Shown here: one piece after another, positions 28,465 to 38,522 of the stretch
Layout of the letters: each line of letters starts with the position of its first letter
How positions within the stretch are numbered: the stretch's first letter is position 1
Assembly: GCF_015863205.1 (NCBI RefSeq)
Contig: NZ_JACBXQ010000006.1
Location: forward strand, 148,918-212,917
DNA from: Facklamia lactis
GTDB taxonomy: Bacteria; Bacillota; Bacilli; Lactobacillales; Aerococcaceae
Length of the DNA: 64,000 nt
Direction: 5' to 3'
Notes under the pieces: generated by a model
What the model saw: the letters and a program-made list of their open reading frames with translations, nothing else
Database searches by the model: none
What the model was told of the DNA's origin: nothing
Program-made: the position numbers and the translations under genes

Positions 28465-29916
28465 TTAAAATTCTAGTTGACTGATCATTTTTGTTAAGGA
28501 TTGATAATTTTGTGGAGTGGGATAATCTTCAATCCAAAGAATATGCTTATCTGCAATATCTTCTATATAAAAATTACTAATTAAAATTTGTGAATCAAGG
28601 GAATTGAGTCTTTCTATGCAAATAGAACTTTCTTCATAGATGTCGAGCTCTAAAATGGGACCAACTCGTTGTTTAATCCAATTATAAACAAAAACTGCAT
28701 GTTCATATTCTAAATCTGTAATAATTGTAGCTTTTAATTTAGCTTTTTTATTTTGAAGCTGTTCTAGAATATTATCGAATTTAAGGAAGAAAGTATAAAC
28801 AAATTGATCAACAACTGATTGGTTATTTTCAGTGTGAAAATTTAAATAGAAATTAGTCATTCGCTCATTGATATAATGATATTCTTTCGGAAAATTCTTT
28901 TTAAGAAATTTGATGAAATTTCCCTTTCGATTAACATGGATTGTATTAACCGTAATTTTTTTGTTGATCAGCAAAGTATCATGTAGTTCAAAAAGGAGTG
29001 TATCTCTATTAGTTAAAATAACATCAAACTCTTGGATAAAGTCATCAATAATTGTATTAAGATATAAGATCGATTTTCTTTCATTATCTTGATTCAAATC
29101 ATTGCTTATAAAATGTGATAAACTTGCGATGTAGTTCTCTTGGACAAAAGGATAGAAAAGTTGTTGAAGGCTATCCTTGCTAAATTCAAAACCAGTTGCC
29201 TGATGAAAAAGAGATTTAAACGATGAGTGCTCAGGGCTGTCAAACATTTGATAATAATAATTTGCTTTATCTGAATTTGGTAATTTATTGCCTAACCGGG
29301 TTCTAATCATGTTAATGGCAATAATATTGGCCCAATAATGTTTGTTTCCAAAATTTAACTTGAAGTCAAAGATTTGTGCAATTAATTGTAAGAACTCTTC
29401 TAATTTATACAAATCAATTTCAAAAGGCCAGTCCATCACATTACCTGCTTCTGAAAATAATTGATTATAAAATGTACGGATATTGGCTTCTTCTCCAATT
29501 AATTTGACAGGTGTTAGTTTAATTTCAAGATCATATTGTTCAAGCAGTTCCATATTAATTTGATGGACTAGACGATACAGTGTGGATTGACTAATATCAA
29601 TTTTTTTAATGATTTCAGACCGTTCAAATTCATTGTAAAGAAAGAGTGATTCTAACAAATCGAAAGCAACAGATTCCCGAATCATGTAGGTATAAAAATA
29701 ATCAATTCGTATATTATCTGGTAATCGTAAATAGACGGTATCGGAATCGGTTTGAATTACCATGTCTGGGAACTTACCTCTTAAATAATTTAAATCTTCA
29801 TAGATTGATCTTCGGTTCGTGTTAAACTTTTTTGCTACTTCTCGATAGCTTTTAGCTTGTAACTCATTATGTAAATATTCAATTAACTTGATTCGCCTAA
29901 ATTTGGCTTTTGACAT
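28465..29916 (-). CDS. Mga-family (HTH/PRD-like) transcriptional regulator
   Basis: About 483 residues from ATG 29916 (MSKAKFRRIKLIEYL). Two N-terminal helix-turn-helix regions are visible: SYREVAKKFNTNRRSIYEDL (about 23-42) and KKIDISQSTLYRLVHQI (about 103-119). The Mga-type central domain and an EIIB-like C-terminus (ATIITDLEYEHAVFV) follow. Mga relatives in Gram-positive cocci control surface or sugar-related genes in response to PTS phosphorylation. No target is obvious nearby. Its ribosome binding site (29935-29940) is 18 bases from the ATG but 6 from an in-frame ATT (29928). Confidence 0.8.
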   Translation of the reverse strand: MSKAKFRRIKLIEYLHNELQAKSYREVAKKFNTNRRSIYEDLNYLRGKFPDMVIQTDSDTVYLRLPDNIRIDYFYTYMIRESVAFDLLESLFLYNEFERSEIIKKIDISQSTLYRLVHQINMELLEQYDLEIKLTPVKLIGEEANIRTFYNQLFSEAGNVMDWPFEIDLYKLEEFLQLIAQIFDFKLNFGNKHYWANIIAINMIRTRLGNKLPNSDKANYYYQMFDSPEHSSFKSLFHQATGFEFSKDSLQQLFYPFVQENYIASLSHFISNDLNQDNERKSILYLNTIIDDFIQEFDVILTNRDTLLFELHDTLLINKKITVNTIHVNRKGNFIKFLKKNFPKEYHYINERMTNFYLNFHTENNQSVVDQFVYTFFLKFDNILEQLQNKKAKLKATIITDLEYEHAVFVYNWIKQRVGPILELDIYEESSICIERLNSLDSQILISNFYIEDIADKHILWIEDYPTPQNYQSLTKMISQLEF

Positions 29917-30113
29917 AAAAACAGAAATGGAAGTCCCTCCTAGCAAGAATAAATTTTAATCGACTTTTTTTACTATAGCAATCCTATCCTTAATCTGCAA
30001 GCATCCATAAGAAATTAAACGAAATTTTTATTAATAAAATTTATATAAAGTTAAAATGGATTCGCTGATTATTCAAGGAATTCGTTCTAATTTAAAATTA
30101 AGTTAATACAGAA

Positions 30114-30317
30114 ATGCTATTAAATAGTATTGGGTCAGCAGACATAAGAGAAACAATAACGTATAATATTGATAAGAAGGACTGGTATTTGAAAATAGCT
30201 ATGTTTACGATTCTTATTTTCATTTCTCTCTTAAATTTGAAAAGAATATATGAAGTAACCGAAGCTAAAGAATATTCTGATAAATTTATTGAGAGGGTGC
30301 TAGAGATTAATATTTAA
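30114..30317 (+). CDS. Small hypothetical protein with one membrane segment, possibly a gene remnant
   Basis: 67 codons with one predicted membrane helix (about 29-42, LKIAMFTILIFISLL) and a charged C-terminal part. The frame continues after the stop with charged, protein-like sequence (KEIESEQKEKINSIEVT). This suggests a longer ancestral gene broken by a stop. The start has no clear ribosome binding site. Family not recognised. Confidence 0.25.
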   Translation: MLLNSIGSADIRETITYNIDKKDWYLKIAMFTILIFISLLNLKRIYEVTEAKEYSDKFIERVLEINI

Positions 30318-30593
30318 AAAGAAATAGAGTCAGAGCAAAAAGAAAAAATTAATTCAATAGAGGTAACCGTATTCCACTCTTTTACCCATGTGAACTAGTT
30401 GGAGTCCTTTTATCAAGAATTTTATTAGAAGAAAAGGCTTTGAGTTATCTATCCCATAGTTTAACCATAAAGGAATATGGTAAAAATTAGGTAAATTAAG
30501 TTTAAATGATCCAGATCTTATCTTAATTAAGAGCAGCAATTTTATAGATAGAAAGATTGATAATTGTAGGAATTTTTAGTAAAGTAAGAGAGC

Positions 30594-30621
30594 TGTGAAA
30601 CAATTGTTTCACAATTTTTTT
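30594..30621 (+). terminator. Palindrome TGTGAAACAATTGTTTCACA with T tail; terminator or everted parS-like site
   Basis: A 20-base perfect palindrome followed by A and seven T, which fits a rho-independent terminator (8-bp stem, AATT loop). The arms, GTGAAACA and TGTTTCAC, are exactly the two half-sites of parS in reversed (everted) order. It lies about 20 bases before rsmG-parA-parB. Confidence 0.6.
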
Positions 30622-30640
30622 AAGATAAAGGAGCATTTAG

Positions 30641-31366
30641 ATGACCGTTGAAGAATTTGTACAAAGTCTAGCTCAATATGGTATTATTCTTAATTCTAAA
30701 CAAATACAACAGTTTGAACGTTATTTTGAGTTATTAATAGAATGGAATAGTAAAATTAATTTAACGGCAATTACAGACAAGCAGGAAGTTTACCTTAAAC
30801 ATTTTTACGATAGTATTTTACCTCTTTGGGAAGTCCCCTTAGAAAATTACGATATTAAAGTGTGCGATGTAGGTGCTGGGGCAGGATTTCCTAGTATTCC
30901 GATGAAAATAATACATCCTGAACTTAATTTAACTATCATTGATTCACTGAATAAACGAATCAAGTTTTTAGATACTCTGAGAGGTGAGTTAGAATTGGAT
31001 TCAATTCAATTGGTTCATTCAAGAGCAGAAGATGCGGGTCAGAATTTTAACTATCGTGGCCAGTTTGATTTAGTAATGGCAAGGGCAGTGGCCCCTTTAA
31101 ATGTGTTAGCAGAATTTTGTTTACCCCTCTTAGGAAAAGGTGGGAGTTTTTGGGTTTTAAAAGGTGGCCATAAACAAACCGAGGAAGAATTGCGTATTGC
31201 TCAAAAAGCGGTTAATGTTCTGGGCGCAAAAATTGTAGAAGTGAAAAAAACGAAACTCCCTTTTGATGAAGGGGAAAGAACAATTATTTTGATGAAGAAG
31301 ACTTTAGATACTCCAAAAAAATATCCAAGAAAAGCAGGAAAACCTGCAAAATCACCAATAGAATAA
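30641..31366 (+). CDS. rsmG: 16S rRNA (guanine527-N7)-methyltransferase RsmG (GidB)
   Basis: Methylates N7 of G527 in 16S rRNA; its loss gives low-level streptomycin resistance in many bacteria. 241 residues. Family motifs: WNSKINLTAITDKQEVYLKH, the SAM-binding VCDVGAGAGFPSIPMKI and MARAVAPLNVLAEFCLPLL. The C-terminus is extended by a basic tail (TPKKYPRKAGKPAKSPIE), typical of Firmicutes. It is eight bases before parA. Confidence 0.96.
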   Translation: MTVEEFVQSLAQYGIILNSKQIQQFERYFELLIEWNSKINLTAITDKQEVYLKHFYDSILPLWEVPLENYDIKVCDVGAGAGFPSIPMKIIHPELNLTIIDSLNKRIKFLDTLRGELELDSIQLVHSRAEDAGQNFNYRGQFDLVMARAVAPLNVLAEFCLPLLGKGGSFWVLKGGHKQTEEELRIAQKAVNVLGAKIVEVKKTKLPFDEGERTIILMKKTLDTPKKYPRKAGKPAKSPIE

Positions 31367-31374
31367 GGAGGTAT

Positions 31375-32142
31375 ATGATGGGGAAAATGATTGCTGTCGG
31401 TAATCAAAAAGGCGGAGTAGGAAAAACAACAACTACTGTCAACCTTGGAGCAGCTTTAGCTTTTCTGAATAAGAAAGTTTTAATTATTGATTCAGATTCT
31501 CAAGGAAATGCTACTTCGGGATTGGGAATTGAAAGAGGAGATGTCAAAAATAGCCTTTATGAAGTTTTAGTAAATGAAATACCAATTGAAGAAAGTATTT
31601 TATCTACTTCTCGTGATAATTTGGACATAGTTCCTTCTACAATTTCTTTAGCTGCTGCAGAGATAGAGTTGGTTAGTATTGAGCAACGAGAATTTCGGTT
31701 AAGGAAAGCAATTGAACCAGTGATTGAAGAATATGATTATATCCTAGTAGACTGTCCTCCTTCACTTGGTCAGTTATCTATCAATGCTTTTACAGCCTCT
31801 GATACGATCTTAATACCTGTTCAAGCAGAATATTATGCTTTGGAAGGCTTGAGTCAGTTATTAAATACGATTCGACTTGTTCAAAAGAGCTATAATCCTC
31901 AGTTCCGAATAGAAGGTGTTTTGATTACGATGCTAGATGCTAGAACAAACCTTGGCTATGAAGTAGTAGATGAGGTTAGGAAATATTTCCAAGAAAAAGT
32001 TTATAATACTGTTATTTCAAGAAATATTCGTCTTTCTGAAGCGCCTTCTTATGGTTTGTCAGTGATTGACTATGATCCAAAATCTAGAGGCGCTATCATG
32101 TATATGGATTTAGCAAAGGAAGTGGTGGGAAGTGACGAATAG
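31375..32142 (+). CDS. parA: Chromosome partitioning ATPase ParA/Soj
   Basis: Deviant-Walker ATPase acting with ParB at parS in origin segregation and, in Bacillus, regulating DnaA. 255 residues. Motifs are GNQKGGVGKTTTTVNLGAAL (deviant Walker A), DSDSQGNATSGLG and VDCPPSLGQL. Two adjacent ATGs (31375, 31378) follow GGAGG; either may be used. It overlaps parB by 11 bases. Confidence 0.96.
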   Translation: MMGKMIAVGNQKGGVGKTTTTVNLGAALAFLNKKVLIIDSDSQGNATSGLGIERGDVKNSLYEVLVNEIPIEESILSTSRDNLDIVPSTISLAAAEIELVSIEQREFRLRKAIEPVIEEYDYILVDCPPSLGQLSINAFTASDTILIPVQAEYYALEGLSQLLNTIRLVQKSYNPQFRIEGVLITMLDARTNLGYEVVDEVRKYFQEKVYNTVISRNIRLSEAPSYGLSVIDYDPKSRGAIMYMDLAKEVVGSDE

Positions 32143-33013
32143 AAACAAAAAAGGTGGGCTTGGAAGAGGAATGGAAGCACTCTTTTCAAGCGTATATGAA
32201 GAAAATCCTTCTGATAGCGAGGTTGTATCTGAAATTAATTTATCAGAAATTAGACCTAATCCATATCAACCTAGAAAGCATTTTGATGAGTCTGCATTAA
32301 ATGAATTAGCAGAATCGATTAAGCAATCTGGTGTATTCCAGCCGATTATTATCAGGAAGTCTTCAATCAAGGGTTATGAGCTAATTGCAGGTGAGCGGAG
32401 AGTTAGGGCCTCAAGGCTCGCAGGAAAAACAACGATACCAGCAATAGTGAGAGATCTTGATGAAGAGGCTATGATTGAAATAGCTGTCATTGAAAACTTA
32501 CAGCGTGAAGATCTTAGTCCATTGGAAGAGGCTGAAGCCTATAGTATGTTAATGGAAAATTTGAATTTAACTCAAGCTGAAGTTGCTGATCGTATAGGTA
32601 AAAGTCGTCCCTATATTGCTAATTATTTGAGATTATTGCAATTACCAGACAAAATCAAAAATTTTGTTAATCAAGAAAAGTTATCGATGGGTCAAGCTCG
32701 AACGATACTTGGATTAAAAGATAAAACACAAATGGTGAAAATAGCTGAGCAGGTAATCCGAGAACATTTGACAGTCAGACAATTAGAAGATTTGGTCCAA
32801 CAAACTAATCAAAGCCAAGTTGTAAAACCACCAAAGAAGAAGAAAAATAATCAGAAACCTCCTTACTTCAAGGCCCTTGAAGAACAAATGGAGGAGAAAT
32901 TTGGGACAACAACTAATATTATAAGCAAAGGTGACAAAGGAAAAATTGAAATTGAATATTTTAGTGATTCTGATTTGACACGTATTTTAGATTTATTAGG
33001 TATTCAGTTATAA
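32132..33013 (+). CDS. parB: ParB/Spo0J chromosome partitioning protein
   Basis: CTP-dependent DNA clamp that loads at parS and spreads. 293 residues from a GTG start inside the end of parA. The N-terminus GGLGRGMEALF stimulates ParA. The CTP-binding domain includes RPNPYQPRKHFDE and GERRVRASRLAG. The HTH region contains NLTQAEVADRIGKSRPYIAN. A Lys-rich linker and C-terminal dimer domain end the protein. Exact parS sites are at 5,688 and 6,589. Confidence 0.96.
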   Translation: MTNRNKKGGLGRGMEALFSSVYEENPSDSEVVSEINLSEIRPNPYQPRKHFDESALNELAESIKQSGVFQPIIIRKSSIKGYELIAGERRVRASRLAGKTTIPAIVRDLDEEAMIEIAVIENLQREDLSPLEEAEAYSMLMENLNLTQAEVADRIGKSRPYIANYLRLLQLPDKIKNFVNQEKLSMGQARTILGLKDKTQMVKIAEQVIREHLTVRQLEDLVQQTNQSQVVKPPKKKKNNQKPPYFKALEEQMEEKFGTTTNIISKGDKGKIEIEYFSDSDLTRILDLLGIQL

Positions 33014-33037
33014 CGTGTAAAAGAAGGAGGACTTATT

Positions 33038-33247
33038 TTGAATACAAAAGCCTATGATAAATATGATATTGTCGAAATGCGTAAACCTCACGCTTGCCAA
33101 ACAAATCGTTGGCAAATTATCAGAATGGGAATGGATATTCGAATAAGATGTGAACACTGTCAGCATATTGTCACAATGACACGACGAGATTTTGATAAGA
33201 AATTAAAAAAAGTATTAGAGCATCAATCAGAAAAAAATGATTTATAA
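33038..33247 (+). CDS. DUF951-family small protein (YyzM-like)
   Basis: 69 residues from TTG 33038, which follows GGAGG. Conserved pattern: YDIVEMRKPHACQTNRWQII and IRCEHCQHIVTMTRRDF. The single early Cys and the CxxC suggest metal or nucleic-acid binding. This family lies between parB and ychF in many Lactobacillales; its role is unknown. Confidence 0.9.
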   Translation: MNTKAYDKYDIVEMRKPHACQTNRWQIIRMGMDIRIRCEHCQHIVTMTRRDFDKKLKKVLEHQSEKNDL

Positions 33248-33264
33248 GAAAAGAGTGTGAAAGT

Positions 33265-34365
33265 ATGGCATTAACAGCAGGAATTGTGGGATTACCTAAT
33301 GTAGGGAAATCTACACTTTTTAACGCAATTACTAAAGCAGGGGTAGAGGCAGCTAACTACCCTTTTGCGACGATTGATCCAAATGTGGGGGTAGTAGAAG
33401 TTCCTGACAAAAGGTTATCGGATATTACTCAGTTAATTCAACCGAAGAAGACCATACCCACTACTATTGAATTTACTGATATAGCAGGGATTGTCAAAGG
33501 AGCTAGTAAAGGAGAAGGGTTAGGAAACAAATTTTTAGCCAATATTCGACAGGTAGATGCAATTTGTCATGTGGTTAGATGTTTTGAAGATTCAAATATT
33601 ACACATGTCTCTGGAAAAGTTGATCCTATTGACGATATAGAAACGATTAATTTGGAATTAATTTTAGCTGATTTGGAAACGATTGATAAAAGAATTTCAA
33701 GAGTTGAAAAATTAGCTAAGTCAAAAGACAAAGAGGCTGTTGCAGAATATGAAGTATTATTAAAATTGAAAGAAGGATTAGAAAATAATCAGTTAGCTAA
33801 TTCTATTGAATTTTATGAAGAACAATTGCCAATGGTTAATAATTTATTTTTGTTAACACGTAAAAAAATGCTATATGTTGCTAATATAGGTGAAGAAGAA
33901 GTAAGTGACTCAGAATCTAATCCATATTTAAAGCAGGTGAGAGCTTTGGCTTCAGAACAAGGCGCAGAAGTTGTACCTGTTTCAGCAAGATTAGAAGAAG
34001 AGATCGCAGAATTAGATGACGAAGAAAAAGCAATCTTTCTTGAAGATTATGGGATGGCGGAATCGGGCTTAGACCGTTTAATTCAGCATGTCTACTCTTT
34101 GTTAGGCTTAGCTACCTATTTTACAGCGGGTGAAAAGGAAGTTCGAGCATGGACTTTTCGTCAAGGGATGAAAGCTCCTCAAGCAGCAGGTGTTATTCAT
34201 TCTGATTTTGAAAGAGGGTTTATTAGGGCTGAAACAATGTCTTATAATGATTTAATGCAATATGGATCCGAAGCGGCTGTAAAAGAACATGGAAGATATC
34301 GTTCTGAAGGTAAAGATTATATAGTACAAGATGGCGATATAATGCTGTTTCGTTTTAATGTTTAA
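33265..34365 (+). CDS. ychF: Ribosome-associated ATPase YchF (EngD)
   Basis: Obg-family P-loop protein that prefers ATP and binds ribosomes; linked to stress responses. 366 residues. G1 is [15 protein letters not shown], then [14 protein letters not shown]3 [17 protein letters not shown], and the altered G4 (YVANIGEE, an NxxE type rather than NKxD) explains ATP use. A coiled coil (about 130-200) and a C-terminal TGS domain (about 280-366, [18 protein letters not shown]) complete it. Confidence 0.96.
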   Translation: MALTAGIVGLPNVGKSTLFNAITKAGVEAANYPFATIDPNVGVVEVPDKRLSDITQLIQPKKTIPTTIEFTDIAGIVKGASKGEGLGNKFLANIRQVDAICHVVRCFEDSNITHVSGKVDPIDDIETINLELILADLETIDKRISRVEKLAKSKDKEAVAEYEVLLKLKEGLENNQLANSIEFYEEQLPMVNNLFLLTRKKMLYVANIGEEEVSDSESNPYLKQVRALASEQGAEVVPVSARLEEEIAELDDEEKAIFLEDYGMAESGLDRLIQHVYSLLGLATYFTAGEKEVRAWTFRQGMKAPQAAGVIHSDFERGFIRAETMSYNDLMQYGSEAAVKEHGRYRSEGKDYIVQDGDIMLFRFNV

Positions 34366-34377
34366 AGGAGAATTCTA

Positions 34378-35151
34378 ATGGGTAATCATGAACAAAATGA
34401 AAAATTAAAGGAAGAAAGAATGGCAAATGAAAGCAATAATCAGATGCCATTTGATCAAGATGAAAATCAAAATACTGTTATAGCGGGGGTAACTAATACC
34501 GAATGGGATCAGTTAACAAAACGTAATCGCCAGTTTTTATTTGATATTGATAAACATCTTTCAACAGAAAATATTGATGCTAGTGTGAAATCAATGGCTT
34601 TTTCAGAGATGGCTCAGACGCTTATTGAAGGGCAAAGAACGGGTCACACTGCACGTCAAATTTATGGAACTCCCACTGAGACTGCTGATGCTATTAGACA
34701 AACTCATAGTACGAAGAGTGAGGAACTTGAAAAATCTCCTGATTGGCAAATTGCAATTGATGGAGGGCTAATGCTTGGTTCAATCTTTACCATAATTACG
34801 GGATTTACAGTAATGATGGGAAAATCAGGAACAGCTCAGCAAGGATTTTTAATGGGTGGACTGACCTTAATCATTAATTATTTGGTTGCTGGTTATGCAA
34901 TGATGGAGACTGCTAAAGTATTGCCAAACCCAGATGCGCCTAAAGGTGAGAAAGGATATGCTAAGTACTTTTTAGTATCAACTGCTACGATGGTTTTATG
35001 GATTGGACTTGTAATGTTCAGCCAGTATTTTTTACCAAGGATTATTAATCCTATTTTGCCAGCATTAGTCTATCTTATTATCGGGGGAATATCATTATTA
35101 CTGCGTTTTTATTTAAAAAATAAGTGGAAAATTGAAGGCGGCCTCTTTTAG
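34378..35151 (+). CDS. DUF1129-family membrane protein
   Basis: 257 residues. A hydrophilic N-terminal half (about 1-120, ending in KSPDWQIAIDGGLMLGS) precedes four or five membrane helices (about 120-250). The pattern LTKRNRQFLFDIDKHL and the multi-helix C-terminus match DUF1129 proteins that lie downstream of ychF in streptococci and relatives. Function unknown. A second ATG 14 codons in (MANESNN) is an alternative start. Confidence 0.82.
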   Translation: MGNHEQNEKLKEERMANESNNQMPFDQDENQNTVIAGVTNTEWDQLTKRNRQFLFDIDKHLSTENIDASVKSMAFSEMAQTLIEGQRTGHTARQIYGTPTETADAIRQTHSTKSEELEKSPDWQIAIDGGLMLGSIFTIITGFTVMMGKSGTAQQGFLMGGLTLIINYLVAGYAMMETAKVLPNPDAPKGEKGYAKYFLVSTATMVLWIGLVMFSQYFLPRIINPILPALVYLIIGGISLLLRFYLKNKWKIEGGLF

Positions 35152-35160
35152 GTGAATTGG

Positions 35161-35186
35161 CACCTGAACACTCAGATGTTTTTATT
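35161..35186 (+). terminator. Probable terminator after the DUF1129 gene
   Basis: CACCTGA-ACAC-TCAGATG (one mismatched pair) followed by TTTTT. Modest stem, good position. Confidence 0.6.
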
Positions 35187-35312
35187 TCCGAATGAATAGT
35201 AAATAATTTTTTTATTATTCAGGATTTACTTGCTTAAGGTACTTTGTCATGATAAATTAGGTGGAAATTATCTGCTTATCTAACTTATAATAAGTATGAA
35301 ATATATAATTAA

Positions 35313-36803
<1,491 letters not shown>

Positions 36804-36807
36804 TAAA

Positions 36808-36890
36808 ATAGCCTCGTATTTAAAGTGACCCCAAAGGTGAGTTTTACTCTAACTTTTGGGGTTCATATCAGTTTTAGCGAGGCTTTTTTA
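36808..36890 (+). terminator. Nested-hairpin terminator after guaB
   Basis: Outer arms GCCTCG (36811-36816) and CGAGGC (36878-36883) followed by seven T enclose a second hairpin, ACCCCAAA with TTTTGGGGT, whose own loop can fold (GAGT/ACTC). It is more elaborate than the other terminators here. Confidence 0.75.
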
Positions 36891-37070
36891 TTTGGATATA
36901 AGGTAACCGATCTACGGGAACAAGAGATCAAAAATTAATCTATTTTGTGACTCTTTTAATGATTGGCTCTACATCAATATTCTCTAACCTACAAAAGATT
37001 GAGGTTATTAGGTATAATAAAAAATGCGTGATTTATGAAGTGAATGAAAAATAATTAATAGGTGAGGACA

Positions 37071-38486
37071 ATGAAGAGATTAATGAAAATATTGATAAGC
37101 AGTGTATTGATACTGTTGATTTTAGCAATTTGCTATAAAGGAGTCCGAGCCCAAGTAAATTCATTTAACGATCCTAGTTCTATCTATCCTGAAGAAGCTG
37201 AAGATGAAGGGAATAAAAATATACCGGAGACCCTTTTAGCAGGGATGCCAGTATTGGAAAAAGCAAAAGGTGCTTTTATCATTGATGGTGAAAATGGACA
37301 AATTCTTTATTCTCATTTATCAGATCAGGAGGTAGAAGTCGCTGCCGTAAGTAAATTATTAACGATTTATCTTGTTTATCAAGCGCTTGATCAAAATAAG
37401 ATTGAACTGAGTCAAGAGGTTTGGATATCTGATCGGGTTTATGAAATGAGTCAAGATTACGATATTCCGAATGTTCCTCTTAGACAAGATATCCCTTATA
37501 AAATAGAGGATCTATTACAAGCAGCGACCGTTTCATCCGCAAATAGTGCCACTTTAGCTTTGGCGGAGTTGGTCGGAGGGACAGAAAAAAACTTTGTTAA
37601 GATCATGCGAGATCAACTTGATAAGTGGCAAATAGAAAGTTATAACATTGTCAATGCAACGGGCTTATCTTCCCAATATGATCCTAATGATAAAGACTCA
37701 AATTTAGCAGGTGAATTTAACCGTTTAAATGCAGAAGCTGTGGCGACAATTGCTTATCACTTAAGTGTCGATTACCCACAATTTATTGAAAATAGTAGTA
37801 TCGCAAAAATGTTATTTCAAGAAGGAAGCTCGGATGAATTTGAAATCAATAATCCTAATAAAATGATTAGCGAGGCAGACTCTAAGTACGCATATGATAT
37901 TATCGATGGTATGGTACTGGGTTCTTCACCTAAGGATGGCTATAGTTCGGTTATCAGTGCAAAAAGAGGTAATTTTCGAACCATTGTAGTGATACTAGGG
38001 GTAGATGAAGAATCAGCTATTTATCAGAAAAATAAGCATTTAGTCGATTACAGTTTTAATGCATATCGTGTTGAAACAGTTATCAAAAAAAATAATTCTG
38101 CTAGCCAAGTAGATGCGATTTTAGTAGAAAATGGAACAAAGGACCACGTAGATTTAGAATATAAACGAGACTTAAATCTTGTGGTACCTATTATTGATAC
38201 AGCACCTCGTCTTACTTATACATTTGACCCTAATGAAGATGTTAAAGAATCTGGGTATATTTCGGCACCTGTTTCTTCTGGAATAGAAGTAGGAAAAGTT
38301 CAAGTAAATATAGCGGATTATACCTTACCCGTTATTCCGTCAGGCTCAGGAAATGCAGTAACGGTAATGACTGGAGAAGATATTGAAGTTGCTACGAAAG
38401 TTAATCAGATGTGGCACGCAGTTCAAGAAAACATAGGGAAATTTTGGGATTCAACAAGAAGGTATTTTACAGACTTATTTAATTAG
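37071..38486 (+). CDS. D-alanyl-D-alanine carboxypeptidase homologue (DacA/PBP5 type), catalytic residues lost
   Basis: 471 residues from ATG 37071, after GAGG. A signal segment (about 1-27) precedes the S11 peptidase domain (about 50-330), a beta-rich C-terminal domain and a final amphipathic helix (WHAVQENIGKFWDSTRRYF) that would anchor it to the membrane surface. The SxxK nucleophile position reads Ala92-Val-Ser-Lys95, the SxN motif is intact (Ser156-Ala-Asn158), and KTG is replaced by Val282-Leu-Gly284. Family members need the Ser and the KTG Lys, so this is probably a pseudoenzyme. The frame is long and clean, arguing for a retained non-catalytic role. The 200-base upstream gap holds no gene. 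Confidence 0.88.
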   Translation: MKRLMKILISSVLILLILAICYKGVRAQVNSFNDPSSIYPEEAEDEGNKNIPETLLAGMPVLEKAKGAFIIDGENGQILYSHLSDQEVEVAAVSKLLTIYLVYQALDQNKIELSQEVWISDRVYEMSQDYDIPNVPLRQDIPYKIEDLLQAATVSSANSATLALAELVGGTEKNFVKIMRDQLDKWQIESYNIVNATGLSSQYDPNDKDSNLAGEFNRLNAEAVATIAYHLSVDYPQFIENSSIAKMLFQEGSSDEFEINNPNKMISEADSKYAYDIIDGMVLGSSPKDGYSSVISAKRGNFRTIVVILGVDEESAIYQKNKHLVDYSFNAYRVETVIKKNNSASQVDAILVENGTKDHVDLEYKRDLNLVVPIIDTAPRLTYTFDPNEDVKESGYISAPVSSGIEVGKVQVNIADYTLPVIPSGSGNAVTVMTGEDIEVATKVNQMWHAVQENIGKFWDSTRRYFTDLFN

Positions 38487-38519
38487 AAAGGAAGGCCTAG
38501 ATTTAGGCCTTCCTTTTTT
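38487..38519. terminator. Bidirectional terminator
   Basis: AGGAAGGCCTA and TAGGCCTTCCT pair between the convergent carboxypeptidase-like and DUF4097 genes, with a run of six T on the plus side. Confidence 0.9.
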
Positions 38520-38522
38520 AAT

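Larger units (their letters stand above)
29947..30640. other. Gene-poor stretch with probable gene remnants
   Basis: About 690 bases between the Mga-like gene and rsmG. It holds one short open frame (30114-30317) and a second stretch of sensible-looking but start-less reading frame at 30362-30490 in a different frame (IPLFYPCELVGVLLSRILLE). Scattered stops in all frames suggest decay of one or more former genes. It ends in the palindrome at 30594-30613. I recognise no family. Confidence 0.5.

Noticed and set aside
30354..30539. 61-codon minus-strand frame in the decayed stretch before rsmG
   Set aside because: No ribosome binding site and no recognised family; the plus-strand frame over the same bases looks at least as protein-like, so neither is called a gene.
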